Source: Clostridia bacterium
GTDB lineage: Bacteria; Bacillota_A; Clostridia; Oscillospirales; CAG-272
Length of the DNA: 59,023 nt
Direction of reading: 5' to 3'
Assembly (NCBI GenBank): GCA_017501345.1
Contig: JAFVXC010000037.1
Location: 1 to 59,023, forward strand
Part shown: positions 24,969-33,448 of the stretch, one piece after another
Layout: every line of letters starts with the position of its first letter
Numbering within the stretch: the stretch's first letter is position 1
The notes under the pieces: model-generated
What the model was told of the DNA's origin: nothing
Database searches by the model: none
What the model saw: the letters and a program-made list of their open reading frames with translations, nothing else
Program-made: the position numbers and the translations under genes

Positions 24969-25670
24969 TTACAGCTCTTCCACGAGCGTCACGCCCTCGA
25001 TCTCGCTGAGTGCCGAGAGGAAATCGGTGTGGCTGTATTTTTTCGGGAGGCGGACCGAAAGAACGATATTCGGAAGAAGTCCGCTCTTCGGCTGTGCCTT
25101 GGTGATCTCGACGTCGTAAACCTTGATGCTTCTCTCGTGCACTGCCGCGATGATCCTACCGATGTACTCGGGCTCACGGTATTCGACGTACACGTTCATA
25201 TTCCGTGCATTCTTCATAATAAAGACCTGGAATTTCGTGAGGAGGGTGATCACGAGCAAAATGAGGACGCACGAAAGGACCGCCGCGAGATAAAAGCCCG
25301 CACCGATGGCAAGCCCCATACAAGCCGACGCCCACAGTCCCGCCGCCGTCGTCAGTCCCTTGACCTGCTGACGTCCCGCGACGACGATCGTGCCCGCACC
25401 GAGAAAGCCGATGCCGTTGATAACCTGCGCGCCGAATCGTGTCAGGTCGGTCCCCTGCTGCAAAACGACCGATACGTACTGGCTGATCAGCATAGTCAGC
25501 GTCGCTCCGATACAGACGAGCATATGTGTGCGAAAGCCTGCCGCGCGGTGCTTTTGCTCACGGTTAAAGCCGATGATCCCGCCGCATAGCATTGCGAGTG
25601 TCAAGCGAAAGAAGACCGACACCGTATTGAATTCGGTCAGTATCGCATAAATCTTTTCAAGGAGTTCCAT
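24969..25670 (-). CDS. MgtC/SapB family membrane protein (first of a pair)
   Basis: 233 residues. It shows the same signatures as its neighbour (GGIIGFNREQKHRAAGFRTH, GIGFLGAGTIV, KGLTTAAGLWASA) and the same C-terminal domain. AAAGGAAAA precedes the ATG at 25670. It is first in the operon. The leader contains a terminator-like hairpin starting at the predicted transcription start. Confidence 0.88.
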   Translation of the reverse strand: MELLEKIYAILTEFNTVSVFFRLTLAMLCGGIIGFNREQKHRAAGFRTHMLVCIGATLTMLISQYVSVVLQQGTDLTRFGAQVINGIGFLGAGTIVVAGRQQVKGLTTAAGLWASACMGLAIGAGFYLAAVLSCVLILLVITLLTKFQVFIMKNARNMNVYVEYREPEYIGRIIAAVHERSIKVYDVEITKAQPKSGLLPNIVLSVRLPKKYSHTDFLSALSEIEGVTLVEEL

Positions 25671-25705
25671 ACGTTTTCCTTTCGCAGAGAGAGAGAGGTA
25701 GTAAA

Positions 25706-25742
25706 AAAGGGTCCCCCCGAAAACCCAAAACGCCTTCGGGGG
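25706..25742 (-). terminator. Hairpin plus T6 in the mgtC-type leader (terminator/attenuator)
   Basis: On the minus strand, stem CCCCCGAA/TTCGGGGG is followed by GGACCC and T6. It lies downstream of the mgtC promoter and also downstream of htrA. It could end htrA read-through and also attenuate the mgtC pair. Confidence 0.65.
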
Positions 25743-25751
25743 TGATACTAT

Positions 25752-25780
25752 ATTATACGACATTTCGTTGAGAAAAGCAA
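25752..25780 (-). promoter_or_regulatory. Promoter of the mgtC-type pair
   Basis: TTGCTT at 25775-25780, 17-bp spacer, TATAAT at 25752-25757, minus strand. Confidence 0.7.
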
Positions 25781-25833
25781 GAGGCTTTCCCCAAAAACCG
25801 AAATTTGTTTACATCCCCTTCACAGAGAGAATA

Positions 25834-27357
25834 CTATGCAAGCGCGTCGCTTCCGAGCGTGATCGTGACCGTGATGCTTTCTCCGTCTCTCAGAACCGTC
25901 AGCGTGACCATTGCTCCGGGGAGATAATCCTCGATCGACTCGAGCAGATCCGTGATACTTGTGAGCGCTTCGCCGTTCACCGCCGTTATCACGTCTCCGA
26001 TCTTGAGCTTTCCGTACACGTCGAAGCGTGCGGAGGTGAAGCCCTCGACCGAAACACCGCCCGATGCGGTGTCGTACCGTCCCGTGATGCCGATGCGTGC
26101 GGCGGGAGCGTAAAACGCGGATCGGTCGGGAGTTGTCCCGTTTTTCAGTGCCGAAACGATCGTATCGACCGCCTCCGAGGGGATCGCAAGTCCCATTCCG
26201 TCGGCGTAGTATGCCTCGCCGTTGTCGTAGAAGATCGTTTTATTCGTTACGATTCCGATCACCTCGCCCTTCCTTGAGAAGAGCGCACCGCCCGAGTTTC
26301 CGGGATTGACGCTCGCATCGGTCTGTACCATCATAAGCGTGTGCATCAGCTTTCCCGAAGTATCGTAGACCTTCACGCCGCGCCGCACGCAGGAGACGAT
26401 CCCCTTCGTGACGGTTTCGGAATAGCTTACCCCCGTCGGTGCACCGATCGCCATAACGGTCTGTCCGATCAGAAGATCTGCGGACGTCCCGAACACGGCA
26501 GGCGTGAGTCCGCCCGCCTCGATCTTCAGGAGCGCGAGGTCGGAGATCCGATCATATCCGACGAGCTCGGCGGGATAACGCTCGCCGCCGTACAGCCGCA
26601 CCGTGACCTTGCTCATTCCGTCGATCACGTGGTGATTCGTCACGATATATCCGTCGGACGAATAGATAACCCCCGAGCCGATGCCCGAGCCGCCCGAGGA
26701 CTTCTCGACGAGGATCGAAACAGCGGACGGAAGCATTTTGGCGACCGCGGCTTCAACCGCAAGATCCTCCTCGGTATCTCCCCCTCCCGAGACGTAGACC
26801 ACGCGCTCCGAAAAGGCACCTGTGAGCGTACCGGACGGTCCGTAACCACCCGTTGCGCGGAGCGAGCCGAATGCGAGCGCTACCGCAAGAATGGCGATCG
26901 CCACAGCAAAGACCGTCGTAACGATCAGTGCATACAGAAGCCCGCTGTGCACCTCTGTCCGCTTTTTCTGCTTTCTTTCCTGCTCGTGCTGCGTGCGGTA
27001 GTCCCACTGAAAGGCGTAGGTTGCAGTGTCCTCACTCGGTGCTTCGCTTTTCCCCGTCTCGCCCCCCTTTTCCTTCGATGCGGTGAATTGTGCGCCGTTC
27101 TCGACTTGGGCGGCAGACAGAGTGGAGTCCCCGATTTCAAACGGTGCCGCAGGCTCTGCGGGATCGCTGTTCCAGAAGCACGTGGATTGCTCCTTCCCTG
27201 TCTCCTCGCTATATACGCTCTGTGCAGTCTCTGCCGCACACTTCTCTACGCCCTCGATCGGAGATGCAGATGCCTGCTTCTCACCGTTCTCCGTCGGGTC
27301 GTTATGATTCGCGGGGACCGTTTCGGGCTCCCGTTCGTTCTTTTCCTCATTCAGCAT
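25834..27357 (-). CDS. Membrane-anchored HtrA/DegP-like serine protease
   Basis: 507 residues. The cytoplasmic N-terminus of about 135 residues is unusually long, acidic and disordered. A membrane span lies at about 140-165, a trypsin-like domain at 200-400, and a PDZ domain at about 410-505. The triad is complete: H243 in VTNHHVIDG, D273 in RISDLALL and S355 in NPGNSGGALF. It degrades or monitors misfolded extracytoplasmic proteins. It is next to, but not clearly co-transcribed with, the response regulator upstream. Confidence 0.9.
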   Translation of the reverse strand: MLNEEKNEREPETVPANHNDPTENGEKQASASPIEGVEKCAAETAQSVYSEETGKEQSTCFWNSDPAEPAAPFEIGDSTLSAAQVENGAQFTASKEKGGETGKSEAPSEDTATYAFQWDYRTQHEQERKQKKRTEVHSGLLYALIVTTVFAVAIAILAVALAFGSLRATGGYGPSGTLTGAFSERVVYVSGGGDTEEDLAVEAAVAKMLPSAVSILVEKSSGGSGIGSGVIYSSDGYIVTNHHVIDGMSKVTVRLYGGERYPAELVGYDRISDLALLKIEAGGLTPAVFGTSADLLIGQTVMAIGAPTGVSYSETVTKGIVSCVRRGVKVYDTSGKLMHTLMMVQTDASVNPGNSGGALFSRKGEVIGIVTNKTIFYDNGEAYYADGMGLAIPSEAVDTIVSALKNGTTPDRSAFYAPAARIGITGRYDTASGGVSVEGFTSARFDVYGKLKIGDVITAVNGEALTSITDLLESIEDYLPGAMVTLTVLRDGESITVTITLGSDALA

Positions 27358-27548
27358 TGCTTGCTCCTTTCACGCGGCTCGTCGCGAGCCCGTTTCAATC
27401 GTTATATCCATTATATCCCTGCAGTCGCGGCAGAATTCGCCTGTCCGCCGATTCTTCATACGGAAGCGGATTCCCTCTCGCCCCGGACGCAAAGATCGGC
27501 GCCAATGCCTCCCTCTCGGGCTTTCTGCGCATTGACGCCGATAAATGC

Positions 27549-28244
27549 TTAACTGTTGATCAACTCGAATTTGTAGCCGACGCCCCATACGGTCTTCAGC
27601 ACCCACTTGTCCGAAACACCCTCGAGCTTCTCTCTGAGGCGCTTCACGTGCACGTCCACCGTACGCGAGTCACCGAGATAGTCGAAGCCCCAGACCTTGT
27701 CAAGGAGCTGATCGCGCGTAAAGACACGATTGTAATTCGACGCAAGGAAATAGAGCAGCTCAAGCTCCTTCGGGGGGATATCGACCGACTTTCCTGCGAG
27801 CTTCAGCTCGTACTTCTGCAGGCTGATCTCGATGTTGTCGAACTTGATCACCTCGTCGTCACTCTGGCTCGTGTGCGCCTGATAGCGGCGAAGCACCGCC
27901 TTGATCCGTGCCGAAAGCTCCTTCATATCGAAGGGCTTGACCACGTAATCGTCCGCGCCGAGCTCGAGCCCGAGCACCTTGTCAAAGACCTCGCCCTTCT
28001 CGGAGATCATAATGATGGGCTTTTGAGACATTTCTCTGATCTCTCTGCAGACCTGGAAGCCGTCCTTCTTCGGAAGCATCAGGTCAAGCAGAACGAGATC
28101 GGGCTCGTAGAGCTTAAAGTAGTTCAGTCCCTCGACACCGTCTCCTGCGATCTTGACCTCGTACCCCTCGCTTTCGAGGACGGTCTTCAGGAGCTCGGAA
28201 ATGCTCAAGTCGTCGTCAATGACTAAGATTTCGGTATCCAACAT
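27549..28244 (-). CDS. OmpR/PhoB-family response regulator without adjacent kinase
   Basis: 231 residues. The receiver domain has acidic pocket VIDDD, phospho-acceptor D54 in LVLLDLMLP and a conserved lysine in YVVKPFD. The C-terminal winged helix ends with RTVDVHVKRLREKL and VWGVGYKF. The ATG at 28244 is preferred to an upstream TTG. No histidine kinase gene is within the window on either side, so it is an orphan here. A long leader of about 165 nt follows a good promoter. Confidence 0.9.
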   Translation of the reverse strand: MLDTEILVIDDDLSISELLKTVLESEGYEVKIAGDGVEGLNYFKLYEPDLVLLDLMLPKKDGFQVCREIREMSQKPIIMISEKGEVFDKVLGLELGADDYVVKPFDMKELSARIKAVLRRYQAHTSQSDDEVIKFDNIEISLQKYELKLAGKSVDIPPKELELLYFLASNYNRVFTRDQLLDKVWGFDYLGDSRTVDVHVKRLREKLEGVSDKWVLKTVWGVGYKFELINS

Positions 28245-28415
28245 TTTATATTCGTACCTTTCTGTCAAAAGTTATCGCTCGGAGACGGCCGATCCTTCAA
28301 ATTCTCCGATCCCACGATTTCATTATAAAAAACAAATGAATGCGCTCTGTGACGGTTCAATGAAATTTTTGGTAAATTTCCCACGGCTTTGCCACAGAAC
28401 CTTAAATTTCACTTT

Positions 28416-28444
28416 ATTATAACACATTCTTAACGATTTTGCAA
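28416..28444 (-). promoter_or_regulatory. Promoter of the response regulator gene
   Basis: TTGCAA at 28439-28444, 17-bp spacer, TATAAT at 28416-28421, minus strand. The 28245-28415 leader has no gene. Confidence 0.75.
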
Positions 28445-28522
28445 GGGGAATTTCTTATTTTTTTTATATTTTCTTAAAAAGATTCATTTTTAATTTTCCG
28501 AAAGTTTACAGTTTCGGGAATT

Positions 28523-28552
28523 TGAATAAAAATCCCCTTGTGGCATATACTA
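28523..28552 (+). promoter_or_regulatory. Candidate forespore (sigma F/G) promoter of spoVAC
   Basis: TGAATA at 28523-28528, 17-bp spacer, TATACTA at 28546-28552. This is close to the sigma-G pattern TGAATA/CATACTA and placed correctly for the spoVAC start at 28619. Confidence 0.5.
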
Positions 28553-28618
28553 TCCGTGATTCATTCAGATAACGAAAAATACGGTCAGCGCGTCGCGCAC
28601 GAAAGGCAGGATGTCGAG

Positions 28619-29068
28619 ATGAATATGGATAAAAGCACTTATGTGAAATACGCGAAGGCGCGCGCACCGAGGTCTCCGATCTTTACGGACTGTCTCCTCG
28701 CGTTTCTCGTCGGCGGCCTCATCTGCGCGGTCGCACAGGCACTGAAAATGGCCTTCCAACACTATCTCCTTCTCTCCGAGGAGGATGCGGGGACCCTCGC
28801 GTCGGTCACGCTCGTCTTTTTTGCGGTGCTTCTGACTGCGATCGGTTGGTTTGACAAGATCGCATCGCACGCGGGAGCGGGGACGCTCGTTCCGATCACG
28901 GGCTTTGCGAACGCTGTTGCCTCCCCCGCGATCGACAGCCGCTCGGAGGGGCTCGTGCTCGGCATCGGTGCGAAGATCTTCACCGTGGCGGGTCCCGTGC
29001 TCCTTTACGGTGTGCTTTCGGGCACGGTGTATGGGGTGATCTATTATATCCTTGGGCTACTCGGGTAA
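28619..29068 (+). CDS. spoVAC: Stage V sporulation protein AC (SpoVAC)
   Basis: About 149 residues with four or so membrane segments. The core AGTLVPITGFANAVASPAID and the following SEGLVLGIGAKIF are typical of SpoVAC. SpoVA proteins move dipicolinic acid into the forespore and out in germination. The ATG at 28619 has AGGATG upstream. SpoVAD and SpoVAE usually follow, but here the next gene is an antiporter, so this copy stands alone. Confidence 0.85.
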   Translation: MNMDKSTYVKYAKARAPRSPIFTDCLLAFLVGGLICAVAQALKMAFQHYLLLSEEDAGTLASVTLVFFAVLLTAIGWFDKIASHAGAGTLVPITGFANAVASPAIDSRSEGLVLGIGAKIFTVAGPVLLYGVLSGTVYGVIYYILGLLG

Positions 29069-29172
29069 GGTAAAAGCACGAGATCGGAGCGCTGTACTGC
29101 CCCATTGACGAGAGCAAAAAATACGTCAAAAAGAGGGGTCCTCTGCCCCTCCGATTCGTTGATTTTTGACGA

Positions 29173-29201
29173 TTGACACCGGATTTTTTTCGTGCTAAAA
29201 T
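29173..29201 (+). promoter_or_regulatory. Promoter of the cation antiporter gene
   Basis: TTGACA at 29173-29178, 17-bp spacer with TGC, TAAAAT at 29196-29201. The 60-nt leader folds two small hairpins (CGGTG/CACCG and GCGCGG/CCGCGC). Confidence 0.75.
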
Positions 29202-29265
29202 AGTATTCGGTGGGGTTCACCGCGCGGCCTTTTCCGCGCATCTCGGTTACATACAGGGGGATCAT

Positions 29266-30264
29266 ATGCTTGTTCCGATTTTACTGTTTCTCGTTGGACT
29301 CGTGCTGCTCATCAAGGGCGGCGATTGGTTTGTAGACGGTGCGACGGGCATCGCCCACCGTTTTCGGATGTCTGAGCTTCTCATCGGCGCAACCGTTGTT
29401 TCGATCGGAACGACGCTCCCCGAGGTGATGGTCTCCGTAACCTCCGCGTTTCAGGGCGTCGGCGGAATGGCTTACGGCAATGCGATCGGCTCCGTTGTTT
29501 GCAACGCCGCACTCATCGCGGCACTCACAATGGCGATCCGTCCCGCAAAAACAAACCGAAAGCTGCTCATCGTTCCCGTCTTGTTCTTCTTTAGTGCCGC
29601 CGTCCTTTATCTCATTGCGGCATATTTCCTCGGTGAATTTTCCCGTCTCGTCGGTGTCCTCCTCCTTCTCATTTTCATCTCTTATATGACTGTATCGATC
29701 CTGACCGCCAAAAGGACACCCGATCCCATCCCGGAGACCCCCGAGATCGAAAATGCCGCTCCCTCGGCAGAAGAGACCGCACAAGCCTCCCATCCGCTGT
29801 GGGTGGAGCTCATCCTCCTCGTGCTCGGCGCCGCGGCGATCGCATTCGGTGCAGATCTCCTCGTTGATAACGGACAGATCCTCGCCGCGTATCTCGGCGT
29901 GCCCGAAACGATCATTGCGCTGATCTTCATTTCGCTCGGCACGTCGCTTCCCGAGCTTGTGACCGCGATCACCGCGCTCATAAAGGGGCATTCCTCCCTC
30001 TCGCTCGGCAATATCATCGGGGCGAATTTTCTGAATCTCACCCTCGTCTCGGGCATTTCGGCACTCATCGGGCCGTTCGACCTTCCTGTGACGTCGGAGC
30101 TCTTCGGCATTCCGTCTTCACTCCTCATCGAGCTCCCCGTAATGATCGCCGCAATGCTTCTCCTGACCGTTCCGACGGTCATCCGCAACAGGGGCTCACG
30201 CGTGCAGGGCATCCTGCTTCTCGCGCTTTACGCAGCGTTCTGCTGTGTAACGCTTCTTCTGTGA
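29266..30264 (+). CDS. Sodium:calcium antiporter family protein (CaCA, YrbG-like)
   Basis: 332 residues with two homologous halves of five membrane segments each. The two alpha repeats are visible: GTTLPEVMVSVTS near residue 43 and GTSLPELVTAITAL near residue 230, with GNAIGSVVCN and GNIIGANFLN after them. AGGGGG precedes the ATG at 29266. It exchanges Ca2+ (or Na+/K+) across the membrane; ion selectivity cannot be told. Confidence 0.88.
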   Translation: MLVPILLFLVGLVLLIKGGDWFVDGATGIAHRFRMSELLIGATVVSIGTTLPEVMVSVTSAFQGVGGMAYGNAIGSVVCNAALIAALTMAIRPAKTNRKLLIVPVLFFFSAAVLYLIAAYFLGEFSRLVGVLLLLIFISYMTVSILTAKRTPDPIPETPEIENAAPSAEETAQASHPLWVELILLVLGAAAIAFGADLLVDNGQILAAYLGVPETIIALIFISLGTSLPELVTAITALIKGHSSLSLGNIIGANFLNLTLVSGISALIGPFDLPVTSELFGIPSSLLIELPVMIAAMLLLTVPTVIRNRGSRVQGILLLALYAAFCCVTLLL

Positions 30265-30314
30265 GGATCCCCCCTCATCCAAAGCGCGCGAGCTCTCCTA
30301 CAAAGGACCCGCCC

Positions 30315-30360
30315 ATACAAAAAGGACTGTCTCATAAGCCTGAGGCAGTCCTTTTTTCAT
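30315..30360. terminator. Bidirectional terminator
   Basis: Stem AAAGGACTG/CAGTCCTTT with T6 on both sides, between the converging antiporter and galM genes. Confidence 0.85.
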
Positions 30361-30379
30361 TTTGTGCTTTTTTATGCGG

Positions 30380-31444
30380 TCAATTTGCCGAAAACGCATA
30401 GACCGTGGTATAGTCGTATTTTTCGCCCGGGCGGAGGAGGCAGTCGGTGAACTCCTCGTGATTCGGCGAATCGGGCATATGCTGCGTCTCAAGGCAGATC
30501 GCATTCTGCGGATGCTGCGGGCAGCCGCCCTTGAAGGGGTGATCGGGATTGTTCGTAAAGTTGCTCGTGTAAAGCTGAACGCAGGGCTGGTCGGTGAGGA
30601 CGCGCATCGTTCTGCCCGACCTCGGATCGCGAAGCGTCGCGCGAAGGACGATCTCCTTCTTATCGCTCGGCGTGAACACCATACAGTGGTCGTAGCCGCC
30701 CGCAATATGGAGGGGCTCATAATCGGCGAAGAAATCCGCGCCGATGGCTTTCGTCCTGCGGAAATCGAAGGGTGTATCCTTTACGGGAAGGATCGTTCCC
30801 GTGGGGATCAATCCGTCGTCGGTCTCAAGGAAGCCTGTGGCATCCAGCGTGAGCTCGTGATCGAGCACGGAGCCCGATGCAAAGCCGCCGAGATTGAAGT
30901 AGGCGTGGTTCGTGAGGTTCAGAGGGGTCGTTTTGTCGGTGGTCGCCTCATAGTGGATCGAGAGACGGTCGTCGTGCGTCAGCGTATAGGTAACGGTGAC
31001 GCCGAGGTTACCGGGATATCCCTCCTCACCGTCGGGCGAAAGAAGGTAGAGGACAAGCGTCGGATCCTCGCCGTCCGTTGCCGAGACGACGTCCCAGATG
31101 CGGTGGCTGAAGCCGACCTTGCCGCCGTGAAGGTGATTGCCGTTGTTATTCTGAAAAAGGGTGTATTCCTTCCCATCAAGCGTAAATCTGCCTTTTGCGA
31201 TGCGGTTCCCGAAGCGACCGATCAGGGCACCCTGGTATCCGTTCCCCTCGAGATAGCTCTGAAGTCCGTCGTAGCCGCAGACAACGTCCGCGAGCTTCCC
31301 ATCTCGGTCGGGAACGACGAGACTCTGGATCGCACCGCCGAAATCGAGGATCGCAACGCGCATTCCCGACTTATTGCTCATCGTGTAGCGGTACACGGGG
31401 GTACCGCTTGCAAGGCGACCAAAAAGATCCTTTACAATTGCCAT
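30380..31444 (-). CDS. galM: Galactose mutarotase (aldose 1-epimerase)
   Basis: 354 residues of the GalM beta-sandwich. NNGNHLHGGKVGFSHRIWD (catalytic histidine region), LTNHAYFNLGG and the late CLETQHMPDSPNH (with the catalytic glutamate near the C-terminus) are seen. GGGAG precedes the ATG at 31444. It follows galE by 20 nt. It interconverts alpha- and beta-galactose, feeding the Leloir pathway. Confidence 0.92.
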   Translation of the reverse strand: MAIVKDLFGRLASGTPVYRYTMSNKSGMRVAILDFGGAIQSLVVPDRDGKLADVVCGYDGLQSYLEGNGYQGALIGRFGNRIAKGRFTLDGKEYTLFQNNNGNHLHGGKVGFSHRIWDVVSATDGEDPTLVLYLLSPDGEEGYPGNLGVTVTYTLTHDDRLSIHYEATTDKTTPLNLTNHAYFNLGGFASGSVLDHELTLDATGFLETDDGLIPTGTILPVKDTPFDFRRTKAIGADFFADYEPLHIAGGYDHCMVFTPSDKKEIVLRATLRDPRSGRTMRVLTDQPCVQLYTSNFTNNPDHPFKGGCPQHPQNAICLETQHMPDSPNHEEFTDCLLRPGEKYDYTTVYAFSAN

Positions 31445-31464
31445 TTTTACGGTCTCCCTTATCT

Positions 31465-32478
31465 TTATTCTTCGTATCCGTTCGGATTCATCGTCTGCCA
31501 GTGGTCGAGATCGCGGCACATATCCTCAAGATTATACCGTGCGCTCCAGCCGAGCAGCTCGTACGCCTTTCTCGGATCTGCGTAGCATTCGTCAATGTCA
31601 CCCGGGCGGCGCTCCTCAATGACGTACGGAACCTGTTTGCCGCTGACCCTTTCGTACGCCTTCACGATATCAAGCACCGAGTAGCCCGTGCCCGTACCGA
31701 CGTTGAAGTAATCGATCCCCGTTCTGCCCTCTGCATAGGAGAGCGCCTTCAGGTGTGCCTCGGCGAGGTCGACGACGTGGATATAATCGCGTACACCCGT
31801 TCCGTCGTGCGTGGCGTAATCGTCTCCGAACACGTGAAGCTTCTCAAGCTTACCGCCTGCGACCTTCGACACGTACGGCAGGAGGTTGTTCGGAATGCCC
31901 TGCGGATCCTCGCCGATCAGTCCCGACGCGTGTGCGCCGATGGGGTTGAAGTAACGGAGGACCGTCACGCTCCACGAGTTGTCCGAGACCCAGATGTCAC
32001 GGAGGATGCGCTCGATCATCAGCTTGGTCTCTCCGTAGGGATTGGTCGTCGAAAGCGGGAAATCCTCGCGGATCGGAACGCTCTCGGGCTTTCCGTAAAC
32101 GGTTGCTGACGAGGAGAAGATGAAATTACGCGCGCCGTACTTCTGCATCAATTCGCAGAGAACGAGCGTACCCGTAATATTATTGTAGTAGTAGCGCATC
32201 GGCTGCATAACCGATTCGCCGACCGCCTTCAGTCCCGCGAAATGGATACAGCTGTCGATCTGATTTTCCTTGAATACCCGCTCGAGTCCCTCGCGGTCTA
32301 CGAGATCGACCTCGTAAAATCTGAAATCCTTCCCCGTGATCCTCTTGATACGGTCAAGCACGCAGGGCTTGCTGTTGACGAAATTGTCAACGATGACGAT
32401 CTCCTTCCCCGCATTCAAAAATTCAACTGCGGTATGCGAGCCGATAAAGCCCGCTCCGCCCGTAATCAAAACTGCCAT
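31465..32478 (-). CDS. galE: UDP-glucose 4-epimerase
   Basis: 337 residues. NAD-binding GGAGFIGSH starts at residue 7 and the catalytic YxxxK is in NPYGETKLM with a serine in FSSSATVYG. It interconverts UDP-glucose and UDP-galactose. It leads a galE-galM operon. No galK or galT is adjacent, so the pair may serve cell-surface glycan synthesis as well as catabolism. Confidence 0.95.
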   Translation of the reverse strand: MAVLITGGAGFIGSHTAVEFLNAGKEIVIVDNFVNSKPCVLDRIKRITGKDFRFYEVDLVDREGLERVFKENQIDSCIHFAGLKAVGESVMQPMRYYYNNITGTLVLCELMQKYGARNFIFSSSATVYGKPESVPIREDFPLSTTNPYGETKLMIERILRDIWVSDNSWSVTVLRYFNPIGAHASGLIGEDPQGIPNNLLPYVSKVAGGKLEKLHVFGDDYATHDGTGVRDYIHVVDLAEAHLKALSYAEGRTGIDYFNVGTGTGYSVLDIVKAYERVSGKQVPYVIEERRPGDIDECYADPRKAYELLGWSARYNLEDMCRDLDHWQTMNPNGYEE

Positions 32479-32516
32479 TCTTTCTTACCTTTCTGCTTTC
32501 TCCTGATTGAAAGTTC

Positions 32517-32545
32517 ATTATAAAATATTTGAGAGAAAAACACAA
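32517..32545 (-). promoter_or_regulatory. Likely promoter of galE-galM
   Basis: TTGTGT at 32540-32545, 17-bp spacer, TATAAT at 32517-32522, minus strand. Confidence 0.55.
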
Positions 32546-32620
32546 GTAGCCTTTTGAAAGGTTAACATTTTATTTACATTTCCTTATGAAAAGAAAGTTC
32601 TTCTTTTTTTCGCTATCCTA

Positions 32621-32649
32621 TTGACATTCGGAGTATATCGTGCTATAAT
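32621..32649 (+). promoter_or_regulatory. Promoter of the Crp/Fnr gene
   Basis: TTGACA at 32621-32626, 17-bp spacer with extended TGC, TATAAT at 32644-32649. Confidence 0.85.
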
Positions 32650-32650
32650 T

Positions 32651-32682
32651 GTCTCAAATGATACAAATGTATCATTTGAGAC
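32651..32682. promoter_or_regulatory. 32-bp palindromic operator at the start of the Crp/Fnr gene
   Basis: A perfect inverted repeat with 14-bp arms around AAAT. The inner part TGATACAAATGTATCA has the Crp/Fnr-type TGAT...ATCA form. It begins one base after the -10 and covers the transcription start, so binding there should repress. Confidence 0.75.
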
Positions 32683-32710
32683 AGTCAAAAGCCGCAGAAA
32701 GGAGCACGAG

Positions 32711-33433
32711 ATGGAGCAAAACGAGGTGATATCGGTACTGTCGCGGTGTCCGCTCTTCCGATCGGTGGAGAAGGAAGTGCTTTCTTCCCTTCTGTCGACG
32801 GACGGGGTTCGGACGTGCGTCTACTCACACGGTGAGGAGATCCCGCTTGCTTCAGGAAACGAGCATCTGCTCGTCATTCTGACGCGCGGAACGGCGCTTG
32901 CCTATTCGCTTGACAAGGAACGGTCGGTCATTCTCCGCACGGTCACTCCGGGAACTGCCTTCGGCGTTTCGGTGCTCTTTTCCGAGGAGGCGCCCGTTTC
33001 GGTGATCCGCGCGAAGACCTCCGCTGAGGCGGTGGCGATCCCCTCGTCGGTCGTACGGTCGCTGATCGCGGAGAGTCCCACCTTCCGAATGAACTATATC
33101 GAGTTTCTCAGCGGACGCATCCGCTTCCTCAACCGCAGGATCGCCTGCTACACGGCAGGAAGCGCAGAGCGGCGACTTGCGCTCTATCTCGTCGATCTGC
33201 CCGAGGCCGCAGACGGCGTCGCAGTGCTTGACGTACCGATGACCGATCTTTCGGAGCTGCTCGACATCGGCAGAGCCTCGCTCTACCGTGCCTTCGGAAG
33301 GCTGTCGGAGTGCGGTCTCATACGGCGTGAGGACAGACGGGTCGAGATCCTCGACCGAGATGGGCTTCTCCGCTACGGCGCCGACGGCTACCCCGAAGCA
33401 CGCGCTCAAACCCAAAAAAGCAATACGCTTTGA
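32711..33433 (+). CDS. Crp/Fnr-family transcriptional regulator
   Basis: About 240 residues. A cyclic-nucleotide-binding-type beta barrel (about 10-125) is followed by a C-terminal winged helix (about 165-230; MTDLSELLDIGRASLYRAF). No Fe-S cysteine cluster typical of Fnr is seen. Its own promoter carries a palindrome of the right type, suggesting autorepression. It lies 15 nt upstream of an ABC importer operon and is probably co-transcribed with it and regulates it. The effector is unknown. Confidence 0.85.
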   Translation: MEQNEVISVLSRCPLFRSVEKEVLSSLLSTDGVRTCVYSHGEEIPLASGNEHLLVILTRGTALAYSLDKERSVILRTVTPGTAFGVSVLFSEEAPVSVIRAKTSAEAVAIPSSVVRSLIAESPTFRMNYIEFLSGRIRFLNRRIACYTAGSAERRLALYLVDLPEAADGVAVLDVPMTDLSELLDIGRASLYRAFGRLSECGLIRREDRRVEILDRDGLLRYGADGYPEARAQTQKSNTL

Positions 33434-33448
33434 AGAAAGGAACCTACT

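Noticed and set aside
29202..29265. Riboswitch in the antiporter leader
   Set aside because: Two small hairpins are present, but no known metal or nucleotide riboswitch core could be recognised in about 60 nt.
30362..31585. 407-codon plus-strand open frame over galM; likewise 52265-54160 over the tail-like gene and 22174-23130 over trkA
   Set aside because: All lie opposite genes with clear family motifs and lack ribosome binding sites.
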